Under the pieces are notes generated by a model, which saw nothing but the letters and a program-made list of their open reading frames with translations, was not told the origin of the DNA and did not search any database. A stretch of 42,025 bases of DNA from positions 1 to 42,025 of the forward strand of contig CAKOXR010000005.1 of assembly GCA_934130215.1 (NCBI GenBank), given 5' to 3'. Source of the DNA: an uncultured Bacilli bacterium. Lineage in GTDB: Bacteria > Bacillota_I > Bacilli_A > RF39 > UBA660. This document shows, piece after piece, positions 30,326 through 39,321 of the stretch (position 1 is its first letter; each line of letters begins with the position of its first letter). Both the position numbers and the translations under genes were made by a program.

Positions 30326-31927
30326 ATGAAGAATGTTAATAAAAATAGAATAATATCATTGTTACTAGCTGGTGGTATTACACTTGTTGGAGCACCTAAA
30401 GTAGCTTCTGCAGAAAATAAAAAATTAACAACAGAAGAAATTGTTGCTTTATGTGAAGCGAATGTTCAAAAACAATTATCTTACGAAGAATTTTGTGTTC
30501 TTTGTTATGAAAATCTTGAATATCTAAAATCATTTGGATTAGATATTTCTCTTTCTGATATGTATGATATTGTATATGTTGCTAATTATGCATATATAAA
30601 AGAAGATGTTAAAATAAAATTAATTAGTAATGGTTTTATTTCTAAAGATTATAATGTTTTAATAACTAATGCTTTATCTATGTGTTCAATTATATCTACA
30701 TATAATGATAATATTTATATTAATGCATTAAATAATAAAACTAATGTTGATAGAAATTCTATTATTAATGTTTCTAATCTATCAATAAATGATAGAGATA
30801 AATATATTGCAAATACATTTAATGAAAGACTTGCAGATTTTATAGATGATGGTAAAATAAGTTGTGATATTTATACAGATTTATATAATGGATTTGTAAA
30901 AATACCAACAAGCACTAATTATAAAATGGAACAAGCTTCAATAGGGTTTGAAAAAATAATTAATTTAACAAGTGGTGCATGTTTTTATGCTTTGATATCT
31001 GATATGCATGAACTTGGTAAATCAATTGTTGCAAGTGAACAAGATTTAAATATTTTATCAGAACATATACATGATATTGGTAATGTTGAGGTAGCTTTAA
31101 AATCTGATTTAGCAAATAAACAATCTATTGAAGTTGTACCAGTTGTATTAGAAGATACTAAAGAAGAAATTAATGAAGAAAATACTGTATTAGAAGATAC
31201 TAAAGAAGAAATTAATGAAGAAAATATTGAAGTAAAAGAATTTGTTAATATAGAAAATACTAAAAATGATTTAAGTTATGAAGAATTTTGTGTTTTAACT
31301 TATAATATTCAAGAATATTTAAAAAGTTTTAACTTAGATATTAGTCTTGAAGAATTATATGGTCCAGTATATGTACAAAATGTTGCTTATATAAGTGAAG
31401 AAACTAAACAAAGATTAATTGAAAACGGATTAATTTCTGAAGATATTGATACTTTATTAAATTATGAATTTAGTTTATTAAGTATTATTGCAACTTATAA
31501 TGATAATGTATATATTAAAGGATTAGAACAAAATAAAAAAATTGAGTATAATGAAATTATTAATATTTCCAATTTGCTTATTAATGAAAATGATAAACAA
31601 ATAGCTGATTTATTTGATAATAATTTAACAGATTATATTAATTCTGGAAAGAAAAATGAAAATTTATACTATACTTTATTTGCAAATTATAAAAAGCAAA
31701 AGACTGAAAATATACCTTATTATGGATTAGATCAAGCATCAGTTGGAGCATTAGTAGGTATTAATTTAAGTAGTGGTGGTAATTTCTTTGCTCATATAGG
31801 ATCAATGCATCCTGTAGATGGAAAAACAATTGCAACAGATGATCAATTAATGTATTTATCTGAAGATATACATGATATAAATGAAATATGTACAGCATTA
31901 GGAGAACAATGTAAAAAAATAAAATAG
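30326..31927 (+). CDS. Exported protein with a duplicated domain, function unknown
   Basis: A 533-residue secreted protein with a signal peptide (LLLAGGITLVGAPKVASA, cleavage after ASA). The mature part is two copies of one roughly 190-residue, mainly helical domain: first about 50-250 (YEEFCVLCYENLEYLKSFGL), second about 320-530 (YEEFCVLTYNIQEYLKSFNL). Both contain STYNDNIYI/ATYNDNVYI and end in a small glycine/serine segment then SEHIHDI/SEDIHDI. Between them lies a linker with VLEDTKEEINEEN written twice. Conserved cysteine and histidines recur in both, but I cannot assign an activity. It probably forms an operon with the preceding cysteine-rich protein. Confidence 0.75.
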   Translation: MKNVNKNRIISLLLAGGITLVGAPKVASAENKKLTTEEIVALCEANVQKQLSYEEFCVLCYENLEYLKSFGLDISLSDMYDIVYVANYAYIKEDVKIKLISNGFISKDYNVLITNALSMCSIISTYNDNIYINALNNKTNVDRNSIINVSNLSINDRDKYIANTFNERLADFIDDGKISCDIYTDLYNGFVKIPTSTNYKMEQASIGFEKIINLTSGACFYALISDMHELGKSIVASEQDLNILSEHIHDIGNVEVALKSDLANKQSIEVVPVVLEDTKEEINEENTVLEDTKEEINEENIEVKEFVNIENTKNDLSYEEFCVLTYNIQEYLKSFNLDISLEELYGPVYVQNVAYISEETKQRLIENGLISEDIDTLLNYEFSLLSIIATYNDNVYIKGLEQNKKIEYNEIINISNLLINENDKQIADLFDNNLTDYINSGKKNENLYYTLFANYKKQKTENIPYYGLDQASVGALVGINLSSGGNFFAHIGSMHPVDGKTIATDDQLMYLSEDIHDINEICTALGEQCKKIK

Positions 31928-31949
31928 TTCAAAATGAACTATTTTTTTA
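31921..31949. terminator. Bidirectional terminator between convergent genes
   Basis: ATAGTTCA (31924-31931) and TGAACTAT (31935-31942) with an AAA loop, extended by A-T pairs, with T-runs on both strands. It ends the surface-protein operon on the plus strand and the CofE-like gene on the minus strand. Confidence 0.85.
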
Positions 31950-33140
31950 TTCGTTTGAATAATTATCAAAATAACCTTGAATATAAACAACAGGTGTTCC
32001 TTTATCACCTGAACCAGATGTTAAATCACATAGTGAACCAATTAAATCAACTATTCTTCTTGGAGTTGTACCTTGAGTTGCCATTTGACCTTTTAAATTA
32101 GTTGATTTATTTTTTATTTCTTTTTTTATTGCTTCATTTAGATCTTCACCTTTTAAATTTGCAAATTTATTATCTGATAAAAATTTTAATTTTAATTCAT
32201 TTGGTGTACCTTCTAAACCTTCAGTATAAGCAGGAGATACAACAGGATCAGCAAGTTCCCAAATACCACCAATAGGATCTTTAAAAGCACCATCCCCATA
32301 TACCATTACTTCGATATTTTTTTTTGTTAATTCTTTTAATTTTTTTTGAATATTATTTACTAAAATATCACCATGTTCAGGAAATAGTTTTACTCTTTCT
32401 TCGGTTGATTTATTTGAACCTAGTAATCCATATTTAGAATTATAACCAGAACCATTAATAGAAGATGTTAAAATTTCATCAGTTCCATATACAATATTAG
32501 CACCCATTTCTTTTAATATTTTCTTTGTTTTAAATCTTTCATGAATATTTGCAACTAAACAGTTTTTTGAATATTTTAAAGCATCTTTTGGATTATTTGT
32601 AAAAACAAATTGAACTTTACAATTTTCATTTGTTACTAATTCTCTATAATAGTTTACATAATTAATACCAGTAAATATATGAACTTCATCCCCAAAATAT
32701 TTAATATAATCATTTTCATTTAATAAATCACTAAAAGGATTAATATTATATTTTTCTAGTAGGTTTTCATCAAATAAAGAATTTCCTTCTTCATCTTTAG
32801 GATATGACATACATATTGTTATTTTATCCATTGCTCGTGCAATACCTTTAAGTAAAATCCCAAAACGATTTCTACTAAAAGGAGATGGAAAAACTAAGGC
32901 AAGTTCTAAAGATGGAAATTTATTTTTAATATCAGTTGCAATATCATCAACAGTTGCATAATTACCTTCTGTAATTCCAACAACTGCTTCTGTAATTGCA
33001 ACTATATCTTTATCCTTAAATTCAAAGTTTTCACTTTTTTTAGCTCTCATTAAAGAATCTATTACAATATCCTCTAAATTATCGTTTTCTTTTATAACAG
33101 GTGTTCTAATACCTCTTACAACAGTACCAACATTTCTCAT
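31947..33140 (-). CDS. CofE-like (F420-0:glutamyl ligase family) protein
   Basis: A 397-residue minus-strand protein of the coenzyme F420-0:L-glutamate ligase family. Visible family features are VRGIRTPVIKENDNLEDIV, DKDIVAITEAVVGITEGNY, FPSPFSRNRFGILLKGIARA, DEILTSSINGSGYNSKYGLL and the C-terminal SGSGDKGTPVVYIQGY. In archaea and actinobacteria this domain adds glutamate to F420, but many Firmicutes that do not make F420 carry this roughly 400-residue version of unknown role. No other F420 genes are in the window. It starts behind GGAGGA and is divergent from the MacB-type transporter, sharing an intergenic region of about 100 bases. Confidence 0.82.
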   Translation of the reverse strand: MRNVGTVVRGIRTPVIKENDNLEDIVIDSLMRAKKSENFEFKDKDIVAITEAVVGITEGNYATVDDIATDIKNKFPSLELALVFPSPFSRNRFGILLKGIARAMDKITICMSYPKDEEGNSLFDENLLEKYNINPFSDLLNENDYIKYFGDEVHIFTGINYVNYYRELVTNENCKVQFVFTNNPKDALKYSKNCLVANIHERFKTKKILKEMGANIVYGTDEILTSSINGSGYNSKYGLLGSNKSTEERVKLFPEHGDILVNNIQKKLKELTKKNIEVMVYGDGAFKDPIGGIWELADPVVSPAYTEGLEGTPNELKLKFLSDNKFANLKGEDLNEAIKKEIKNKSTNLKGQMATQGTTPRRIVDLIGSLCDLTSGSGDKGTPVVYIQGYFDNYSNE

Positions 33141-33193
33141 ATTTTTCCTCCTATTTTAAAGTATAAATATTATTTTTAATTTAGTCAATATTA

Positions 33194-33222
33194 TTGTCAT
33201 AATTTTATTAAAATGTTATAAT
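33194..33222 (+). promoter_or_regulatory. Promoter of the MacB-type ABC transporter
   Basis: TTGTCA (33194-33199), 17 bases, TATAAT (33217-33222), with the gene starting 20 bases later at ATG 33242 behind GAGGGAT. Confidence 0.6.
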
Positions 33223-33241
33223 CTTGTTAAGAGGGATAAGA

Positions 33242-35551
33242 ATGTTAGAAATTAAAAATATTAATAAAAGTTATAATGTTGGAGATTATAAACAAAAGGT
33301 TTTAAAAGATGTTAGTATTAAATTTAGAGAAAATGAATTTGTATCTATATTAGGTCAATCTGGTAGTGGTAAAACAACTCTTTTAAATTTAATCGGTGGA
33401 TTAGATAGATATGATTCTGGAGATATTATAATTGATGGTAAATCAACTAAAAACTTTAAAGATAAAGATTGGGATGCCTATCGTAATAATTCAATCGGAT
33501 TTATATTTCAAAGTTATAACTTAATTAGTCATATATCTATATTAGATAATGTAGAAATGGGTATGACATTAAGTGGAAAAAGTAAAAAAACTAGAAAAGA
33601 AAGAGCAATTGCTGTATTAAAAAAAGTTGGTTTAGAAGATCATATTTATAAAAAACCAAATCAATTATCAGGTGGACAAATGCAAAGAGTTGCAATTGCA
33701 AGAGCTCTTGCTAATGATCCTGATATTATACTAGCTGATGAACCAACCGGTGCTTTAGATTCTAAAACTAGTAAATCAATAATGGATTTAATAAAAAAAA
33801 TATCTAAAGATAAATTAGTTATAATGGTTACTCATAATGAAGAAATTGCAAATGAATATTCTAGTAGAATAATTAAATTAAGTGATGGTATTATAATAGA
33901 GGATTCTAATCCAATTGATAAAATTGATAAAAATAATACTTATAAACTAAAAAAAACATCAATGTCTTTTTTAACAGCACTTAATTTATCATTAAGAAAT
34001 ATTATAACAAAAAAAGGAAGAACTTTATTAACAGCATTTGCATCAAGTATAGGAATAATTGGAATTGCTTTGATATTATCGCTTTCAAATGGTTTTGATA
34101 AACAAATTGAAAAATTTGAGAATGATACATTAACTAATTATCCAATAACTATATCAAAAGGTACAATGGATAATGCAGAAGGAGCTATGAGTTTATTTAC
34201 AAATAAAGATGGTAAATATAGTAGTGAAAAATATATTTATAAACAAAAAATCGATTTAGAAAAATTAACACATTTAAATAATATTGATGAAGATTATTTA
34301 AATTATTTAGATAAAATTGATAAAAATTTAATGGATGGAATATCTTATACAAGATTATCAGTAATTGGAATTAATTTATTAGTTAAAAACAAAACAACAA
34401 AAATGATTAATTTTGGAACAACACTTAATAGTGTAATGACAATACCAAAATCTTTTGATAATGAAAATAATTATTTAACTAATAATTATGACTTATTATA
34501 TGGAAAATATCCAAGTGAATCAACAGATGTTTTATTAGTTGTTAATTCTGATAATGAAGTAAGTGAAAAAGTTTTAGATAATTTAGGATTCGATCTTGAA
34601 AATGATAAATTTTCATTTGAAGATGTATTAAATAAAGAATTGGTATATGTAATAAATGATAATTTATATAATAAAATAAAAGTTGGAAATAAAATAATTT
34701 ATATGATGAAAAATAATTATGATGAATTATATGATAAAGATAATAATATTAAATTAAAAATATCTGGAATTGTAAGATTAAAAAAAGATGTAAAAACAGG
34801 AATGTTTATGCCAGGAATTGTTTTTAAAGATGAATTAGGAGAACTAATATATGAAAAAAATAAAAATTCCGATATTGTTAAAGATCAAAAAGGAAAAGAT
34901 TATTTTGTATTATCTGGAGAAAAATTTACTAAAGAAAGTATGATTTCTGGAGAAAGTGAAGCAATGAGTTATTTAGGAGGTAATAAAATACCATATGTTA
35001 TAAATATATATCCTAAAGATTTTAATGCTAAAAATGAAATAAGTGAATTTTTAGATAAATATAATGATAATAAAACTGATGAAAATAAAATAATATATAA
35101 AGATTATGCTAAAATATTTGTTGATTTATCACAAAATATTATGGATGCAATTACATATGTTTTAATTGCTTTTAGTGCTATTTCTTTAGTAGTATCATCT
35201 ATTATGATTGGAATAATAACCTATATATCAGTACTTGAAAGAACAAAAGAAATAGGTATATTAAGAAGCTTAGGAGCAAGAAAAAAAGATATTACAAGAG
35301 TTTTCAATGCAGAAACATTTATAATAGGACTATGTTCGGGATTAATTGGAATTATAATAGCACGACTTTTATTATTTCCAGCAAATATCATACTTGAAAA
35401 TATTACAAATTTAAAAAATGTTGCTATTTTGAATCCATTACATGCTATAATATTAATTATAATAAGTTTGATTTTAACAATTATTGGAGGATATATTCCT
35501 GCTATAATGGCAAGTCATAAAGATCCAGTAGAATCATTAAGAGTAGATTAA
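33242..35551 (+). CDS. MacB/FtsX-type ABC transporter, ATPase fused to permease
   Basis: A 769-residue fusion. Residues 1 to about 225 are an ABC ATPase of the LolD/MacB type: Walker A GQSGSGKTT (38-46), Q-loop FQSYNLI, signature LSGGQMQRVAI (from 142), Walker B ILADEPTGALD and H-loop MVTHNEE. The permease half has one membrane helix at about 250-275, a large extracellular domain (to about 630), and the FtsX domain with three helices including GIITYISVLERTKEIGILRS and LGARKKDITRVF. Such proteins act as dimers in mechanotransmission, exporting or releasing lipids, peptides or antibiotics. ATG 33242 is preferred over an upstream TTG because of GAGGGA spacing. A small membrane protein follows 9 bases later. 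Confidence 0.93.
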   Translation: MLEIKNINKSYNVGDYKQKVLKDVSIKFRENEFVSILGQSGSGKTTLLNLIGGLDRYDSGDIIIDGKSTKNFKDKDWDAYRNNSIGFIFQSYNLISHISILDNVEMGMTLSGKSKKTRKERAIAVLKKVGLEDHIYKKPNQLSGGQMQRVAIARALANDPDIILADEPTGALDSKTSKSIMDLIKKISKDKLVIMVTHNEEIANEYSSRIIKLSDGIIIEDSNPIDKIDKNNTYKLKKTSMSFLTALNLSLRNIITKKGRTLLTAFASSIGIIGIALILSLSNGFDKQIEKFENDTLTNYPITISKGTMDNAEGAMSLFTNKDGKYSSEKYIYKQKIDLEKLTHLNNIDEDYLNYLDKIDKNLMDGISYTRLSVIGINLLVKNKTTKMINFGTTLNSVMTIPKSFDNENNYLTNNYDLLYGKYPSESTDVLLVVNSDNEVSEKVLDNLGFDLENDKFSFEDVLNKELVYVINDNLYNKIKVGNKIIYMMKNNYDELYDKDNNIKLKISGIVRLKKDVKTGMFMPGIVFKDELGELIYEKNKNSDIVKDQKGKDYFVLSGEKFTKESMISGESEAMSYLGGNKIPYVINIYPKDFNAKNEISEFLDKYNDNKTDENKIIYKDYAKIFVDLSQNIMDAITYVLIAFSAISLVVSSIMIGIITYISVLERTKEIGILRSLGARKKDITRVFNAETFIIGLCSGLIGIIIARLLLFPANIILENITNLKNVAILNPLHAIILIIISLILTIIGGYIPAIMASHKDPVESLRVD

Positions 35552-35560
35552 GAGGTAAAA

Positions 35561-35926
35561 ATGAAAAATTTAATATATCCAGGAATTACATTTATAATAA
35601 TATATTTAATGTATGCTATACTAATTATACATAGAAAAAATAAATTAAATAATATATATAAAAGTACAGAAGCAATTATATTAAACAAAATTATGAAAGT
35701 TGATATAAATAAAATAAGTGCCAAAAAACTAGCTAGAATAGTTGGTGTTATAAATGCATTCATAATATCATTAACTCTAGAACTAATATTATTAATAACT
35801 GATAAAGTAGTTTTACAAATGTTACTTGCTTTTATTATATTAATTATTTTAATAATCATAATTTATCCAATTGTAGGTATAATATTAAGGAAAATATATG
35901 GAAGATTTACTCAAGTACGAAAATGA
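35561..35926 (+). CDS. Small membrane protein of unknown function
   Basis: A 121-residue protein with one membrane helix at the N-terminus (about 5-25) and two close helices in the second half (about 62-80 and 84-110), separated by a basic segment (KVDINKISAKKLARIVG). I recognise no family. It starts nine bases after the ABC transporter stop behind AAGAGGT and its last 29 bases overlap the rnhB start, so it is embedded in a transcript running from the transporter to rnhB. An accessory role for the transporter is possible but unproven. Confidence 0.65.
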   Translation: MKNLIYPGITFIIIYLMYAILIIHRKNKLNNIYKSTEAIILNKIMKVDINKISAKKLARIVGVINAFIISLTLELILLITDKVVLQMLLAFIILIILIIIIYPIVGIILRKIYGRFTQVRK

Positions 35927-36542
35927 ATTAAGAAATAAAGGATATAAAATAATTGGGGGAACTGATGAAGCAGGAAGAGGACCTTTATTTGGTCCTGTTG
36001 TTGCTGCATGTGTTGTTTTAAAAGAAAATTTTGATATAAAAGGAATTAATGATTCAAAAAAATTAAGTGAAAAGAAAAGAGAAGAATATTATAATTATAT
36101 TATGGAAAATTCAATTGTTGGAATTAGTATTATATCTAATGAAATAATTGATCAAATAAATATATATGAAGCAAGTAGAAAAGCAATGATGGAAGCTATT
36201 TTAAAAGTTAAAAAACAAGTAAATTTAGAATATGTTTTAACAGATGCTATGAAGTTACCTGATTTAGATATACCATATATGGATATAATAAAAGGAGATT
36301 CTAAAAGTGCATCAATCGCATCTGCTTCTATTATTGCAAAAGTAACAAGAGATAGATTAATGTATGAAATAGATAAAAAATATCCTCATTATGAATTTGC
36401 AAAACATAAAGGATATCCTACAAAAAAACACATTGAATTATTAAATAAATATGGAATAATAGATGGATATAGATTAACTTATGGACCAGTTAAGAAAGTA
36501 CTAGGAGGTGATAGTAATGCAACAAAAGAGTTATCAAAATAA
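35898..36542 (+). CDS. rnhB: Ribonuclease HII
   Basis: A 214-residue RNase HII, which cuts the RNA strand of RNA-DNA hybrids and single ribonucleotides in DNA. The catalytic acidic residues are visible in GGTDEAGRGPLFGPVVAACV (D-E), YVLTDAMKLP (D), and the conserved IKGDSKSASIASASIIAKVT and HKGYPTKKH segments. Length is typical. AAGGA lies shortly before the ATG, which is inside the preceding small membrane gene. The next gene starts 26 bases before its stop. Confidence 0.96.
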   Translation: MEDLLKYENELRNKGYKIIGGTDEAGRGPLFGPVVAACVVLKENFDIKGINDSKKLSEKKREEYYNYIMENSIVGISIISNEIIDQINIYEASRKAMMEAILKVKKQVNLEYVLTDAMKLPDLDIPYMDIIKGDSKSASIASASIIAKVTRDRLMYEIDKKYPHYEFAKHKGYPTKKHIELLNKYGIIDGYRLTYGPVKKVLGGDSNATKELSK

Positions 36543-36774
36543 TGTTGAATTTTATAAAATGATGCAAAAAATTAAAGAAGATGCAAAAAAAGAAGACACA
36601 AAAATTAAGAAAACAGATTTAAATAATAAATTAATTAAATTAAAAGAAGAAATGTATAAAGTTCAAAAAGATTCCCAAAAAAATTTACTAGCACAAAAAG
36701 AAAAAGAATCCGAAGCAAGAAAACAATTAGATGAAGAACATAGAAAATTTATGGAAAATTTAAGAAAATATTAG
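36517..36774 (+). CDS. Small charged coiled-coil protein
   Basis: An 85-residue protein made almost wholly of K, E, Q and N with heptad spacing (LNNKLIKLKEEMYKVQKDSQ), probably one long helix or coiled coil. Start ATG 36517 is preceded by AGGAGGTG, better placed than the GTG at 36508. It overlaps the end of rnhB by 26 bases. I know no function. Its stop codon is the loop of the following terminator. Confidence 0.6.
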   Translation: MQQKSYQNNVEFYKMMQKIKEDAKKEDTKIKKTDLNNKLIKLKEEMYKVQKDSQKNLLAQKEKESEARKQLDEEHRKFMENLRKY

Positions 36775-36787
36775 ATATTTTCTTTTT
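36762..36787 (+). terminator. Terminator overlapping a stop codon
   Basis: AAGAAAATAT (36762-36771) pairs perfectly with ATATTTTCTT (36775-36784); the TAG loop is the stop codon of the preceding gene; a T-run follows. Confidence 0.8.
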
Positions 36788-36810
36788 TTAAAGGTTTTTT
36801 TATTATAATA

Positions 36811-36819
36811 TGGTATAGT
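36811..36819 (+). promoter_or_regulatory. Extended -10 promoter of recA
   Basis: TGG-TATAGT with no good -35 box, 52 bases before the recA start. No clear LexA/SOS box (GAAC-N4-GTTC type) is visible in the leader. Confidence 0.4.
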
Positions 36820-36870
36820 ATATATGTAAGGGAATATGCTTGATTATAATATTGAAGAATTGGAGGATTT

Positions 36871-37875
36871 ATGAAAACAACTAATGATAAAACTATTGAT
36901 GAAATATTAGCTGAAATTGAAAAACAATTTGGTCGAGGATGTGTTATGAAAATGAGTGATAATAAACATTTAGATATAGAAGTTATATCAAGTGGCTCAA
37001 TTGCATTAGATGTTGCTTTAGGAATAGGTGGATATCCAAAAGGAAGAATAATAGAAATATTTGGACCAGAATCAAGTGGAAAAACAACATTTGCACTACA
37101 TGCTATTGCTGAAGCTCAAAAACAAGGAGGCAGAGCAGCTTTTATTGATGCCGAAAATGCTCTTGATCCAAAATATGCTAAAGCAATAGGGGTTAATATT
37201 GATGAATTGATATTATCACAACCAGATAATGGAGAACAAGCACTTGAAATAGCGGAAGCTTTAATTAAAAGCGGAGCAATTAGTATTATTGTAATAGATT
37301 CTGTTGCTGCTTTAGTACCACAAGCTGAATTAGAGGGTGAAATGGGAGATGCTCATATGGCTTTACAAGCAAGATTAATGAGTCAAGCATTAAGAAAATT
37401 AAGTGGAGTTATTAATAAAACTAATACAGTTGCAATTTTTATAAACCAATTAAGAGATAAACTTGGAGTAATGTTTGGAAATCCAGAAACAACAACAGGA
37501 GGAAGAGCATTAAAATTTTATTCATCAATTCGATTAGATATAAGAAGACAAGAACAAATAAAAAATGGTTCTGATTCTATTGGAAATAAAACGGGTATTA
37601 AGGTTGTTAAAAACAAAATGGCACCACCTTTTAAAAGTTGTATTGTAGATATAATATATGGAGAAGGTGTATCTAGAGAAGGAGAAATAATTGATTTAGC
37701 AAGTGAAGTCCATATTATTGAAAAAAGTGGATCATGGTATTCTTATAATGGAGAAAAATTAGGTCAAGGAAAAGAAGTTGTAAAAGAATTATTAAAGAAA
37801 AATATTAAATTAAAAAATGAAATCGAGAAAAAAGTTAGAGAACATTATGGAATATCTAAAAAAGAAACTAAATAG
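36871..37875 (+). CDS. recA: Recombinase RecA
   Basis: A 334-residue RecA, slightly short because of a trimmed C-terminal tail. It forms filaments on single-stranded DNA for homologous recombination and SOS induction. Walker A is GPESSGKTT (65-73), followed by FIDAENALDPKYA, where most RecA proteins have AEHALDP (H to N). The Walker B strand IIVIDSVAALVP, loop L1 region EGEMGDAHMALQARLMSQAL, INQLRDKLGVMFGNPETTTG (loop L2) and GRALKFYSSIRLDIRR are otherwise canonical. Start ATG follows TTGGAGG. Its terminator hairpin is shared with the converging gene. Confidence 0.97.
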   Translation: MKTTNDKTIDEILAEIEKQFGRGCVMKMSDNKHLDIEVISSGSIALDVALGIGGYPKGRIIEIFGPESSGKTTFALHAIAEAQKQGGRAAFIDAENALDPKYAKAIGVNIDELILSQPDNGEQALEIAEALIKSGAISIIVIDSVAALVPQAELEGEMGDAHMALQARLMSQALRKLSGVINKTNTVAIFINQLRDKLGVMFGNPETTTGGRALKFYSSIRLDIRRQEQIKNGSDSIGNKTGIKVVKNKMAPPFKSCIVDIIYGEGVSREGEIIDLASEVHIIEKSGSWYSYNGEKLGQGKEVVKELLKKNIKLKNEIEKKVREHYGISKKETK

Positions 37876-37889
37876 TTTCTTTATTTTTT
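37861..37889. terminator. Bidirectional terminator of recA and ytqA-ytqB
   Basis: AAAGAAACT (37861-37869) with AGTTTCTTT (37874-37882), loop AAAT, followed by ATTTTTTT on the plus strand and A/T-rich sequence on the other side. It overlaps the recA stop. Confidence 0.8.
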
Positions 37890-39245
37890 TACTTCAATTA
37901 AATAGGGATCATTTTGATTTACCTTATAAATATTATAATTTTTATTTTTTAAAAATTCATTTAATTCACTTAAATATTCTTTAGAAATAATAATTAAAAG
38001 AATTCCTTTATTATTTAATAATTCAATACTTTTAGTTAAAATTTGAACAAAATAACTTTTATCAAAATTTTTATAATTAAAAATAATTAAACTAATTTTA
38101 TTATTTAAATTTAAACTTTTTAACATATATTTATAAGATTTATTAAATAAAGTATAATTAGATTGTTTTAATAATTTTTTGGTATTATTAATATTTTCTT
38201 CTTTAATATCACATCCATATAAATGACCATTTGGTATTAAAGGTAAAATAAAACTTGCAATTTTTCCATTTTCAATTCCAGTATCTATTACTAAATCATT
38301 ATTTTTAATATTATTTATTATTAATTGATTTACTTTATTTTGAATTGAACCATTAAAACCTTGGAAGGTATTTCTTTTTTGTAAACATTTATCAATATCA
38401 TTTAAAACAGAAACTTTTTTTAATGACCATAATGGTTCGATTAAGGTATCTTTGTTTCCATCGCCTGTTAATCTATGAATTACTATATTAGGATCTAATT
38501 CCTCAATTTGATCGCATACAATATCTATATATTCTTCTTTAGAAAGCATTTTAAATTTTAGATTTTTAATAGGAGCATTTTTATCTATAAATAGCATATG
38601 AATTTTTATGCCATCAATATGTAATTTGTTTAAATATTTAATTGTTTCAATCATCATTTCTTTAGTTTCAAATGGTAATCCATCAATAATATGAACAACA
38701 ACATTAATATTTCTTTTTTTTAATTCTTTAACCATTTTTTCAAATTCTTCTAGAGTATGACATCTATTAATTAATTTAGATGTTTTTTCGTGAATTGTTT
38801 GGAGTCCCAATTCAATAGTTAAATAAGTTCTTTTTGATAAATCTTCTAGGTAATCTAAACATTCATTAGTTATACAATCAACTCTTGTTCCAATACTTAA
38901 ACCAATTACATTATCTAATTTTAATAAAGGTTCATATATTGATTTTAATTTCTTAACGGTACCATATGTATTAGAATGACTTTGTAAATAAACAATATAT
39001 TTTGAATTAGGCCATTTGTTTTGAATTATTTTTTTTTGATTTTCAATTTGTTCATTAATATTTAAATTATTATTTTCCATTACACAATAAATACAACCAC
39101 CATATCCTTTAGTACCATCAATATTTGGGCATGTAAAAGGAGCATCAATACATATTTTAGCAATTCGACAATTAAATTTTTTCCTATAATAATAATCTAA
39201 AGTATAATATCTTTTATTACTATCAGAATTTTTATATAAATTCAT
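37881..39245 (-). CDS. Fused YtqA radical-SAM / YtqB-like methyltransferase (tRNA wobble modification)
   Basis: A 454-residue minus-strand fusion. The first ~300 residues are a TIGR01212/YtqA radical-SAM enzyme: CPNIDGTKGYGGCIYC holds the three cluster cysteines (39, 51, 54), and SHSNTYGTV, SIGTRVDCI, IELGLQTIHE, HIIDGLPFET and RLTGDG are family motifs. The last ~150 resemble YtqB, a class I methyltransferase: NTFQGFNGSIQNKVNQLIIN, then VIDTGIENGKIASFILPL (degenerate motif I), LYGCDIKEENI and LLNNKGILLIIIS. In Bacillus ytqA and ytqB are separate neighbours and have been linked to mnm5s2U synthesis (MnmL/MnmM). ATG 39245 is chosen because GGTGAT sits at the right distance. Confidence 0.82.
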   Translation of the reverse strand: MNLYKNSDSNKRYYTLDYYYRKKFNCRIAKICIDAPFTCPNIDGTKGYGGCIYCVMENNNLNINEQIENQKKIIQNKWPNSKYIVYLQSHSNTYGTVKKLKSIYEPLLKLDNVIGLSIGTRVDCITNECLDYLEDLSKRTYLTIELGLQTIHEKTSKLINRCHTLEEFEKMVKELKKRNINVVVHIIDGLPFETKEMMIETIKYLNKLHIDGIKIHMLFIDKNAPIKNLKFKMLSKEEYIDIVCDQIEELDPNIVIHRLTGDGNKDTLIEPLWSLKKVSVLNDIDKCLQKRNTFQGFNGSIQNKVNQLIINNIKNNDLVIDTGIENGKIASFILPLIPNGHLYGCDIKEENINNTKKLLKQSNYTLFNKSYKYMLKSLNLNNKISLIIFNYKNFDKSYFVQILTKSIELLNNKGILLIIISKEYLSELNEFLKNKNYNIYKVNQNDPYLIEVKK

Positions 39246-39321
39246 AAAAATCACCAGAAATATTATAACACAAAAAGGTTTTTTTGAAAAAAAATTGTAT
39301 AGTATATATGGAGGCGAAAAA

